From the NCBI GenBank assembly GCA_030374805.1, contig JARGSG010000013.1:248001-312000 (forward strand): a stretch of 64,000 nt of DNA. Reading direction: 5' to 3'. The notes under the pieces are model-generated. The model ran no database searches. It was not told the DNA's origin and saw only the letters and a list, made by a program, of their open reading frames with translations. This DNA is from Gracilaria gracilis. Taxonomy: Eukaryota > Rhodophyta > Florideophyceae > Gracilariales > Gracilariaceae. Shown one piece after another: positions 19,901 through 29,668 of this stretch; the stretch's first letter is position 1, and each line of letters begins with the position of its first letter. The position numbers and the translations under genes were made by a program.

Positions 19901-22421
19901 GTCAAACTGCGGAAATACTCCAAACAGTTGGTACTCTTCCCCGCAAGGGCCCCACTTGAGTTCGTGGCGATTGACATACTCGGTGAGTTTGTTTGGACTC
20001 GCCGAGGTAATCGGTTTTTACTCGTCATAACCGACCGCTTTTCGAAGCTCGTGCGGACAGTTCCGCTGACGAAGATCACCGCCAGTGCGGTCGCGCAAGC
20101 GTTCGTAGCCCACTGGGTGTTTGTCTACGGACCGCCGATTGAGTTACTATCGGATAATGGGTCGCAATTCACTGCGAAGTTCTTCCAGGACGTGTGTCGA
20201 ATACTGGACATTAAGAACTGGTTTACTACGACCTACCATCCGCAAAGTAACGGCCAGGTGGAGCGCTTCAATCGCACCATGCTGGATGCGTTGCGAACCT
20301 TTGTCGCCGACCACCCGTCGGAATGGGATCTCTACACCGATGCGGTGACATATGCCTACAATACGCAGGTACATCGCACTACCCAGATCTCTCCGTTCGA
20401 ACTGGTCTTATCGCGTGTCCCACCATCGGTGGCTGTCGAGCCCCAACCTACGCTGGATAAGTTCCCTTCACCCCGTCTACACAGGGACGCCTGGAAGCAA
20501 TGGCTGAAGCAAATCATTCCCGTAGTTGGGCAGCAAATCGCTAAGGCACAAGCCGCCTACAAGCGGAACTTCGACGCACGTGTGCGAAAGAATGCCCCAC
20601 ACATCAGGGAAGGTGAGCTATGTATTTCTCCGGAAAGAATACTACAATCCGGAAAAAGAGAAACGCCATAAACTTTCTACGATAGCGGACGGCCGTTACA
20701 GGGTTATTTCTACTACCGATACAACGGTTGTCCTTGACGTCAAGGGTGAACACGAACGCTTCTCGCGTGATCGCGCTACGCCGGCACCACCGCCGGAACC
20801 CACCGTGCAAGAAGCCCATCCCGGACCGACCAGGTCGGATACTACCCCGGCAGCGCCTCTGGCTATTAGCAGGGACGCCCCGCTCGGCCTGTCAATTCTA
20901 CCGCACGCCGCGCGCGGTCTGGCCGACCTCCCTACGGAATCGGAACGTACCCCGAAAATTGGGCCAGATGCGTATGTGCACACACGCATCGTGCCCACTA
21001 CTGGGATAATCGCTCCGGGCCCCGCCGCTCCAGCTAAGGAGGGGGAGGGGGACGCTCATTCTGGTTGCGCTGCTCCTTTGCAGTCTACGCCGGTACAAAC
21101 GGATACTGCACCCTCGCGGGACACCGCCAGGAACGGAGTGGGGGTTGCTTTGCCGTCGCGGACGGAGAACGCACGGACGTGTGACAGTAAGCGCCCCGTC
21201 GAGAGCCCAATGTCACGGGATGCCCAGTTATGGTCTTCATCGTCGCCGCTGCAAGCGGAGTCCTCACTTAGGGAGACTACGCCCAAACGGGATGCGCACC
21301 CAGACACGGCGGGCCACGAAGTGGAAGTTGTCGTTGGCTCATTGCCGTCGCCCACGGAGGACGCGCAGACCCGCAACAGCAGCGGCGCCGTTCAAAACCC
21401 GACGTCCGGGAGCACACCCGGCGACGCACCGCTACTGCGGAATGGAGAGGAGACCGATGTTGCCCCGACAGCGGAGGAGACCGATCATTCGGAAGAGAAA
21501 GTGGTTGTTAAAGACCGTGCTGTGACGGCAGACCCAAGTTTGGGAGGTGCAATCGACTTGGTCGATATTGGCACACGAACCGCAGAGCACACGGCCACAT
21601 CAGTACAGGTGGACACCACTCTAGGTGGACAAAAGCCAATTAAGTTGGACGCGCGCACGGCGCGACACGGGCCACGCACAGTGGATGAACCGCCTCCCTT
21701 GAAGGATTACAATGCGTATGACAACGCACGCCGTGGGCACACGCGTGCCACGGAGAGTGATGAGCCGTCAAAAACCGGGAGATCCGTAATTGATACGGCT
21801 CACCACGGCGCCGCGACGGTTGGTACCACACAGTCCGCCGTGGGCGGCGAACCGTCTTCAACGGGCGTAACGGAACACCGCTCGCTAGCCCCTCACACGG
21901 AGGTTGGTTTCCCGTCGATTGGGACGATCTCGCCGGAACACCGGAAGCTCGCAGTCCGTCCAGACGGGATCCCACAGCAACCGCAGAAGCAAGTGGCTCC
22001 AGACCCCTCACTGGGGAGCGTAACTCTCCGAGGAGCTCCCTGGGGAGCGCAACCGAGACCTGGTGTACAGGATGCATTGCCGCCTAGACGGAAGTCGAAG
22101 GCCATCACCCGCGATCGCCACGACAGTGGAAGAGCAGTCCGCCCCGCTGACGAGGACCCATCGAACGCCTCTGGCGAGGACCCACTGGTCAAGGCGCCAG
22201 AGCGGAGTGTCTACGAATGCGAGTTCGTAGTGGACCGTATAGTCAAACACGGCCGAGATTCTACTGGAGAGCTGGTATACCAAGTCCGCTGGTACGGGTA
22301 CCCCCCTTCGGAGGACACACACGAACCTATCGAGCACCTGCCCCGCTCGAAAGTACATCAGTACCACCGGAGGACCGGCACGCCGCCACCGGACTCGCTC
22401 GACAAAGCCCAAGTGGGTTAG
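16996..22421 (+). pseudogene. Ty3/gypsy chromovirus pol: protease-RT-RNase H-integrase-long linker-chromodomain
   Basis: Domains in order: retropepsin (LDTGAGPNFL, about 17140); reverse transcriptase (SPWASPVVLAPKPDGSWRF, YLDDIIVF at about 18620); RNase H (YAIDTDASNFQIGC, HTDHSALRWLL); integrase HHCC zinc finger (AHPGG...CSGCAKN, about 19790-19900); integrase catalytic residues (AIDILGEF, LSDNGSQF, NGQVERFN); integrase C-terminus (YYNPEKEKRHKLS). A Pro/Thr/Asp-rich linker of about 450 residues then leads to a chromodomain (FVVDRIVKHG, YQVRWYGY, about 22225-22370). Lesions: a probable shift between ATG 16996 and the protease frame, TAA at 17981-17983, and a one-base shift near 20625. No CCHC gag precedes the protease. 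The linker is far longer than is usual between integrase and chromodomain. Upstream the frame abuts the kinase remnant, with no 5' LTR seen. Confidence 0.85.
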
Positions 22422-22586
22422 CGCCCACACTAGCTATGCCGTTCACGCGGAACATTTGCCGCTTCTGCGGACAAGCCACTATACAGTGGAATAGAAGAAG
22501 AAGACGAAGAAGAAGCCTAAGAAGAGGAAGTCGAAGAACAGGAATTTGCCGCTTCAAGCGGAATACCTCCCTTAGGTAAGGAACAG

Positions 22587-22622
22587 GCGCCCCTCGCGGG
22601 GTGCTGCCCCCTGAGGAGGGGG
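22587..22622. terminator. Two GC-rich hairpins between convergent ORFs
   Basis: Hairpin 1: 22587-22593 pairs with 22598-22604 (seven pairs, TCGC loop). Hairpin 2: 22607-22612 pairs with 22617-22622 (six pairs, GAGG loop). They lie back to back in the 288-base gap between plus-strand pol and the minus-strand ORF. A role in transcript ends is inference from position. Confidence 0.4.
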
Positions 22623-22709
22623 AGGGATGAAGAGAATTTGCTAAAAGCCGGTAGCAACCGGAAACATTTAATGATAGGGCCAAGAGATATTGGTATCTAC
22701 GGAGTTCGA

Positions 22710-24398
22710 TCACACGCCGGACGGTCCGGAACCGGACCCACGACCTTGGGCGAACCACTGAGCCGCAAGGCCCTGCAGCTGCGCCAAGTCGGTCACCGTG
22801 TCAGACACGGGCACACCCATGCCGCGAAGGAAACTGCGGATGACGATCGCCTGGGGGTCAGTACTCGAACCGGCCCCGCCCGCAGAAGCGGAGGCCTGCC
22901 ACGCGCCAACCGAGTTGGGCGTACCCTGCACTACTGCATCAGCGGATCCGCCGTCATCTCCGGTTACGTCGATCACGTCGATCTGCTGGTCCGCTCCCTG
23001 GTCCATAGGGCTCCCTGCCTCATCAAGGCTCTCGTCCTCCTCGTCGTCGACGAAGACGAACCCACGAGGATGGCCCTCTGGGATGCTCCGCTCGACCTGA
23101 CGCCGCTCCCGCGCCTCGGCGGCTGTGACTATCTCCCATTCCCATGGGTCGAAGTATACAAAGTCGCCAGCGTTGACGTCGCGTCCGGGAGACCGGTCTG
23201 TAACCCGACGGATACCCTCGGAGACCTGACTAGCAGGCACGGAGTCCCACTCGACACCGTCGATGACCTCCACCAAGGAAACCACCTCCCGCGCGTTGCG
23301 GACGGACCCGAGCACATCGGTGAGGTCCAAATTCCGAATGGATCGGCGAATCATCTCCGGCACAAACCAAAGCCGGTAATGATCATACGCCTCCCAGAGG
23401 AGGAAAGCCGCGACACGGACAGTCCATTCGGTGGCAAGGATGCTCCAAAGGCCGCGCGGCGGATTCCTCATGTAGTACGACCCGACGTATGTCAAGCATG
23501 GGGGGAGCTCCACATGGCACCCTCGAGGGACCTCGACCGCAGGCCAGAACGATGGCAGCGGAACGTATCGCCCTTGACGGGAACGCGCCGGGATTCGCTC
23601 AACCTCCGAGCATTGGTACGGCACCAGAATCCCGAAGCCGGATCGCCACTTCCTCTCGTGACGGAGGCCTTCGAAAAACTCGCGCCGCGACGACTTGCGG
23701 AGGTACCGGAACTCGGCCCGAAGAATCGGACGAGCCCACAGGATGAGATCCTGGTGGGGCTGGACGACATCCGCATAGCGGTCAATTTCGTCGAAGGCAA
23801 CAGCCAGTCGATCTCCGTACTCAACCTCGCCGAACGTACGGTAGTAGGCCACGTCAAACCCGTAATGGGACGGAACCGGATGCTCGTTCGGCGCCCGAAA
23901 ATGTCGCGCATACCCAATGCGGGCAATCTCCCGGCGAGCGAACGCCAGGCTCTCGCTTCTCGTATACCAGAGACAATTTGGATGGACCGTGATACGGGCG
24001 AGCCAGTCCCATGAGCGGACGACGCTAACCGGAAGCCCTCCGGGGAGGATACCGTCAATGGCGTAGGGGTTGATCAACGCTTCATTCCGAACGGCTTCGG
24101 CATTGAACCACGGGGCTTGTGCAAACAGGCCGCTATGGCGGTGAGGATCGCGTACGCGGAGACTCCCAAGACTGGGCCATCCTCCCGTATTTGTCGGCAC
24201 GCTAGCATGGAACCAATCCCACACGGGAGCTGGATCCGGAGTCGCTGCTGTCGCAACGGACGCCGCGCCGGAGGCGGAAGCCCCCGACGATTGAGGCAAG
24301 GGTACCGACCGGAACCGCGGTCCGGCAGCGGTCATTCGCGCAGTCCCACCTGGGGGAGCGCCGGGATTACTAGAGGTGTTGTTCTTATTGGTAGGCAT
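22710..24398 (-). CDS. Large antisense ORF of the Ty3/gypsy element (gag candidate)
   Basis: An intact minus-strand frame of 562 residues from ATG 24398, chosen because a TATA box lies about 95 bases upstream. The N-terminus is Ser/Ala/Pro-rich and disordered. The middle (residues about 60-380) is a folded, Trp/Tyr/Arg-rich domain (WDWFHASVP, YYRTFGEVEYGDRLAVAF, LATEWTVRVAAFLLWEAY). The C-terminus has acidic runs (VDDEEDESLDEAG) and a Ser/Gly tail. There is no CCHC knuckle and no known family. It sits between pol and the LTR, convergent with pol. A second, broken member at 62905-64000 aligns with it nearly without gaps, so it is a real protein family linked to these elements. It could supply the gag function missing upstream of pol, or be an accessory protein. 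Confidence 0.7.
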   Translation of the reverse strand: MPTNKNNTSSNPGAPPGGTARMTAAGPRFRSVPLPQSSGASASGAASVATAATPDPAPVWDWFHASVPTNTGGWPSLGSLRVRDPHRHSGLFAQAPWFNAEAVRNEALINPYAIDGILPGGLPVSVVRSWDWLARITVHPNCLWYTRSESLAFARREIARIGYARHFRAPNEHPVPSHYGFDVAYYRTFGEVEYGDRLAVAFDEIDRYADVVQPHQDLILWARPILRAEFRYLRKSSRREFFEGLRHERKWRSGFGILVPYQCSEVERIPARSRQGRYVPLPSFWPAVEVPRGCHVELPPCLTYVGSYYMRNPPRGLWSILATEWTVRVAAFLLWEAYDHYRLWFVPEMIRRSIRNLDLTDVLGSVRNAREVVSLVEVIDGVEWDSVPASQVSEGIRRVTDRSPGRDVNAGDFVYFDPWEWEIVTAAEARERRQVERSIPEGHPRGFVFVDDEEDESLDEAGSPMDQGADQQIDVIDVTGDDGGSADAVVQGTPNSVGAWQASASAGGAGSSTDPQAIVIRSFLRGMGVPVSDTVTDLAQLQGLAAQWFAQGRGSGSGPSGV

Positions 24399-24489
24399 CG
24401 CTGTGTCGATGAGAGTCGAAGCTGCCAAGTATGGTACGAGTGCCAAGTTTTTGGAGTCCGAGTGGTCGTTAGGCTCACCGCCGGAGTCC

Positions 24490-24500
24490 GGACTATATAG
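24490..24500 (-). promoter_or_regulatory. TATA box for the antisense ORF
   Basis: On the minus strand CTATATAGTCC lies about 95 bases before ATG 24398, implying a 5' leader of roughly 65 bases. It is outside the LTR, so the antisense ORF appears to have its own promoter. Confidence 0.55.
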
Positions 24501-24596
24501 GCCCATGATTGGAGGTGAGAAGCCGAACGAGTCGGAAGTTTCAGCCTGAGAAGGAAGAGGTGTAGAGCAATTGCCCTTGGCAGGGACTGAGGGGGA

Positions 24597-25412
24597 TGCC
24601 GCTCATATATCCGTTGTTATTTTCGGCTGAACTTCCTACTATTATGAAGTCTATTTGCCTATTTAGCCCGGATTAGGGATCCGCCTATGAAGGGTAGGAT
24701 TGGCGCGACACGTGTGTGCCCGCGCCCGATTACCGGATGCGCCGTTGCAAGTGTGCCACGGAGGTACACGTGGGTAGTGTTGGGCGGCATGCCGGGTACT
24801 TAGATATTTTAGTGATATTTGTCAGCCGTATATAAGTTGCGGCACTTGCCGCCACTGTACGGGGAAGTAAACCTCAACGAGGCCTTGGCTCTAGCTTGAG
24901 TTCCGCTTGCGCACGGTCTTTCGCCCCATTCCCGGGGAATACCGCCGCTTATCCGGACACGTTATCCACCTCCGTCACCGAGAAGCACCGATCCGTCGTT
25001 ACGGCCTCTTATTGATCATTCTTCCATACACTCTTTCTGTTTTCCCGTCTTACGGCTTCGTTACACTTCGCCCTGTTGTACAGGTTTGCCCCTTTTTGTC
25101 TCGGGATTATTCCCAGCTCTCACGAGTCTGTGCTCCGCAGTGCGGCTCATTTTGCTACCTTCTATCTCGTCCCTCTTGCTACGGGATACGCCACACCCAG
25201 TGGAATCCATCCTGTTGGCAACCCGATTGCCACCCCCAACCTCCGTCTGTAAGTCAGGGAGAGGCTGCCCGGGGTTACGCCCGGCACGTGTCGGCCTCAT
25301 CGGAGGGCTCCGCCACTGCTCTGCCCCAATAGGGAGCAAGGCTGAACACCTTGGGTGTGTAGCCGCTGGCGCGGTTTGTGTTCTTTCCTTCCGTTCCTGG
25401 CTTTGCCCCACA
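24597..25412 (+). repeat. 3' LTR of the Ty3/gypsy element
   Basis: A polypurine tract (GACTGAGGGGGA) is followed by TGCCGCTC and the segment ends in CCCCACA before hAT coding sequence resumes. A plus-strand TATATAAG (about 24832) and a GC-rich leader give it plus-strand polarity, the same as pol. The matching 5' LTR is not in the window. The end at 25412 is inferred from where the minus-strand hAT frame becomes recognisable. Confidence 0.55.
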
Positions 25413-27112
25413 ATAATGTCCTCATTCAAGCTTCTTATATCCAAGAAATACGCGACAGAGTGTAGGGATGTGAGTAGCGGTATCTTGCGAGATTCCTCTT
25501 GCAGTCGCCCACGGAAGGTGGTCATGACTGCACTTTTTCGCTCCGCGGTAAAAAATGGTGTCAGTGGCAGAGCTTGTAGCTTCTGTTCAAGCTGCTTTGT
25601 TGCAGGATATACCTCAGATATTAAGGAACTCTCATCATCAAATATCCGTAGATACTGGCGCATAAGGCGAAATACGTAGTAAATGTCCAAGCACTTCTCG
25701 AATATTGAATTGTCCCGCACAGTCGCTTCAAAGTACTCTCGCCGCTGAACGTTCCTATTTCCGTACAGATGCTTATGAAAGTCTGCGCAGTCCACGAGCT
25801 TCTGATATACAGGCTTTCCTCTAATGAAAGCGTGTAACATTCCCTCTGAGCTTGCAAATCGAGTATTTGCCATCTTCATCGGCAGTATCGCTGTTCTCAT
25901 TGGAACAATTCTGCCATACTGATCCACCTCTCTGTTTCTCGGGACGTATTCACTGTTGCGCAGACTGATGTTGAATTGGTCTTTAAGCTGCTTGAACCGA
26001 AAATTCAGCTTCGAGTGCTTCCGTAAATCATTTACCACCTTCGATACCGTAGACAATATATCTCCTATCCACTGCAGCTCACCAACATCCTGCATGACAA
26101 GATTTGCGACGTGCGTTTGATCCTGTCCAGAAAGTACATGGTTGTGTCTCTCCACAATCCCCTCTTTTGCCTTCACACATGAGGCCGTATTATCGCTGAC
26201 GACGCCGCTGATACGCCCCATATCCCCAAAATCCTGAAAAACAGATTGAACGATGTCAGCATAAAGGACTGCCCCGCAACTTGTAGACCCTGTATATACG
26301 GATCGAAGAAAGTACGTCACTCTCGACCGATTTACTCCTGTAATAGTCAAGAGCACGTTTACGACGTTTTCTGAATTAGAATCTGTCCAGCCATCGAATA
26401 TCAAAGTGCCAAACGTTTGGCGAAGCGCAGAGGTTATCGCGGACTTCACGAGATGCAGCTGCTTTGTGTAGTAAGCCTCAATATTCTTGCTCGCCATTCG
26501 CGCAATTGTGGGCACATGTCGCTCCAGCCGGGGGTCTAGCAGCTTCACAATCTCGATGAGCTCATTTTGCCCTTCTCTTCGACTTAAGATAGAAAAGGGG
26601 AGCATGTTGTGAACAATCAAGCGCGTCATTAGGTCATGAAGTCGAGATATCTTCTGTCCCAATTCTCGATCCGAGTTCTCTTGATTCGCAGAAGTATTAG
26701 TGGCATCGCCTTTAGCAGCGACAACAATTGCTGTTCGAGTTGTCTCGGCTGTTCCAGGTTGGTCACGTACCTTTATCGGCGTCACAGGAACGTCGAAACA
26801 CTCTGAAGATGATCCCATCTTTCGATAAGCTCTCATCAGCGATGGGGACTTTATAAGTCTCGTAAGAGTCTCACTAGAAGTAAAATCGCACTGCAATAGG
26901 TGCTGACCCAGCTGGGTTGCATTTGTAGTTGTTGCTTTTGTCTGCCACCCGCAGCCGTTGCACGTAGTGTACAGGTTCTCGGTTGCTGAGCTAGGGTCAT
27001 TGTCTTGTTGCAACGAAAAGCATTCAGACGGCCACCAGCTTTTTTTTCGTTTTTTATTCCCCGAGGTTGACGACTCTGATTGGTATAGAAGAAAGTTCTT
27101 GTTAGTCGACAT
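25413..27112 (-). pseudogene. hAT-superfamily transposase, C-terminus lost
   Basis: The frame from ATG 27112 encodes a BED-like zinc finger (CNGCGWQTKATTTNATQLGQ followed by HLLQC, residues about 51-75). A DUF659-like hAT core follows (TLIFDGWTDSNSENVVNVLL, SGVVSDNTASCVKAK, THVANLVMQDV). About 560 residues in, after LRSLNEDIIVGQSQ-like sequence, the hAT reading fades into LTR sequence, so the C-terminal dimerisation domain is missing. The open frame continues to 25061 through the LTR by chance. Family knowledge: hAT proteins cut and paste with 8-bp duplications. This copy is truncated and presumably inactive. Confidence 0.75.
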
Positions 27113-28611
27113 GGTTTTCTAGATTGCGATCTGCTGCGTTTTGGTATAGAAAACGGAGATAGACATGCGCAAAAAACATCGAGGTCATTCATATAGCTTG
27201 GAAAAGGTAGTGCGGGAGACGGACAACGACTGCGGGTGGCTCTGAACTCCAAATATAAATGTCTGAGCTGCAACTGAGTGGTATCTTTGGTGTGAAGCAA
27301 AGCGTGGGAGGTGGACGAATTGAACCGGTTGTCGTCAAGACACTCACTTTTGTGGCGGGAGCGTAGCGCATGCACAGCCAGATCTTCTGGCAAACTCTAT
27401 TTTATAATCTGGCGGATTGGGGGGGCGTATTCTGGGAACGCACTCGAAAGTCTTGTGGTCCTGGCAGGACGGCCCTGCCTTGACTTTCGAGTGCGTTCCT
27501 TCTGATGATGGTACGTGGCCAAGATTCTTTGTTGATGATATGTTTGCATTGCATAGCGCTGATATGCAATGCGAACAAAGAAATTACTACTATAAAGTAG
27601 AACAGGTTGCACAGTATTAACCCTGTCGAAGTTACTGTCACGCAAGAATCAGACAACGGCAAGGCCGAGAAAAGTTTCTCCAGAGAGATGCGGGAAAGTC
27701 GCTCTCATTGAAATTCTAAATAAAAACGGAAAGTTGAATGTCACATGTTTCTTGTAGCAGTTGCTGAACTACGCCACTGTAAGCGTTAGAAATTGTATAT
27801 GTCAATCTTGCAGCGTCAATAGCTGTAGTGCATGCAGAATGCACTTCTTCAGAAGACTGTCAAACAGTGCAACATGTTCCTTTTCCCGTTACACTAAAAA
27901 TTGGAACGCGTTTAACTTTATCGAATCTTCCCAAGTTTAATATTCCCTTGCATACTTTAGTACCACAAAGATTTTAATACTGGAGTACCCTGTTTTCCCA
28001 TAAATTGAAAGCAGTGAATCAAAGAATTACGACGCATAAATACGCAAAACAAGTAGCAAAAACCGCCTTTTTACGCCTTTTTTAGTGCTTATTTTTGGAA
28101 TTGAGAACATTTTGAAGCTAAAACGATTACGTACTCCAGTTGTATGACTACTTATCTTACAACGTATGCAAAAATATCAAACATTTAGGGAAATCTGGAG
28201 GAGAAAAAGGAGTTCTGTTTTGCGAGTAGCTCAGAAGAACGTCCTTTTCCCGTGTGAAGATGTTGAAAGTGTGCGTAGAAGTGTGCAACTCTTGACGGGA
28301 AAGGAGCACGGTAAGCCACACGTGCTGACAATATTATTTTCAAAATATTTACACCACAGGATCAAACCATGCACGAAACTCCATGACAATCACTCTATCA
28401 ATAACAATCTAAAATTGGCGAATTTCCCGCAATTCCCAGAGGCATTAAATTTAATCAAGTTGTGTTTCGCTGGTTAGCTACCTTTGGTGAATGCCAACTG
28501 GCGCGCCGCTCCGCAGCTCAGAGATTTCTCAGTCGTCTCTCACGCGCTTCGTAAACCTCCGTGCGCACCTGCACCGCATCCGTGGCCGCCCACCGCGCAC
28601 ACAGCTTCCCA
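27113..28611. other. No recognised gene; AT-rich hAT flank
   Basis: Short frames only. The segment next to the hAT ATG should contain its 5' terminal repeat but I could not identify it. An inverted repeat is listed separately. From 27600 to 28480 the DNA is AT-rich and featureless. Confidence 0.4.
27435..27499. repeat. 18-bp inverted repeat
   Basis: Arms 27435-27452 and 27482-27499 are exact reverse complements separated by 29 bases, which themselves contain the near-palindrome CAGGACGGCCCTG. It could fold as a hairpin of about 65 nt. The location is non-coding. Confidence 0.8.
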
Positions 28612-29668
28612 ATGGAGCTCGCCTCTCTCAGCGACAGGTGGTGCATCGCGGTTCCCGCATACCTTGCGGCCTTCTTGCCGTGGACCGCCTTCGCCGCCAA
28701 GGACTTTATCAGCGACGAGTGGAAAACTGTGCGCCACACACGAAACGCCGGTTTCATCAACCTCATTGGTGCGATTGTCCCGACGTTTTACATCCTGTTC
28801 TACTGCGCTGTTCAGTTTTCAGCAAAAGATCACAAGGAAGGAAGTGCGGCGGTTACTGCGCTGCTTTTTGCGTTGCTTCATGGAGCTCGGTCCAGCTGGG
28901 GTCTATGCCAGCTTCACATATTTCGCTCATGATGCGCGGAGAGCATGAATGCGCTGGGGCAGATGGGTGTTGCGTTCCAGTTTTCCGACAAGGAACGGCG
29001 CGATTTGTTTCTGGATGAAAAGCGGTGGTGGGTTCTGTCAGATGAGATTGTGGTGAACAGCATTGTGGACAATCAACAGTTCCATGGAGATGTTCAAAGC
29101 TTTGCGGTACGGGGGTTCTGTAGATTTGCGGTCTCCAACCTCACCTCGCCGTCTTACGTTTTTGGATTGCGTTTCACTAGTGTGGAGGTACATCGCAGTG
29201 CGGGGGAAGGCATTACTGTGTATGTGTGTGATGATGATGGACGGCATGCGGTTTGTTGTGGGTGGGCAGACGAGTGGCAAGTTGCAGCAGGTTCTAAAGG
29301 AACCAGCTGAGGTGTGGGTGAACTGGGCAGTTGCGTTTTCAGCACAAGGGCTGAGGAGGTGGATGACAGAATTCAACGTGTCAGCGGACCCAAGGGTGGG
29401 AGAAGGAGGGGGGAAAGGGGGAGAGAGTTTGGAAGAGTGGCGGAGACGGGCGTCATATTTTGCATCCGAGGTGCTTTCGACAAGTATCATGCAGGTGTGG
29501 CCCGAGTTGGAGGGGAAATGGAGCGATGACGGAGGAGCCAAGGTTTCTGTTCGCCTCTGTTCATCCGCGCCCCGCTTGTCAGCCAGTGGAGCCCGGCCGC
29601 TCCGGCGGCTTCCACCTGCCCAGGGTGTTTCAGCACTGAACACTCCGCCAAGAAGGCGGCATGTATGA
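28612..29668 (+). pseudogene. Unknown hydrophobic protein in pieces
   Basis: From ATG 28612 a frame reads a hydrophobic N-terminal region (WCIAVPAYLAAFLPWTAFAA, then FINLIGAIVPTFYILFYCAV, two likely membrane helices) to an in-frame TGA at 28930-28932. It continues in frame with MNALGQMGVAFQFSDKERRD to 29310. A neighbouring frame carries on to 29668 (LQQVLKEPAEVWVNWAVAF, WRRRASYFASEVLSTSIMQVW). The pieces look like one membrane protein with one stop and one shift, but I do not recognise the family. Introns are an alternative explanation. No function assigned. Confidence 0.35.

Noticed and set aside
22638-24014. Long plus-strand ORF of 458 codons opposite the 562-codon ORF
   Set aside because: Composition is irregular, there is no homology between the two element copies in that frame, and codon-phase shadowing from the minus-strand ORF explains it.
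25061-25412. Last 117 codons of the hAT open frame as a genuine transposase C-terminus
   Set aside because: This stretch lies in the LTR, shows no hAT dimerisation motif and is Arg/Pro-rich read-through.
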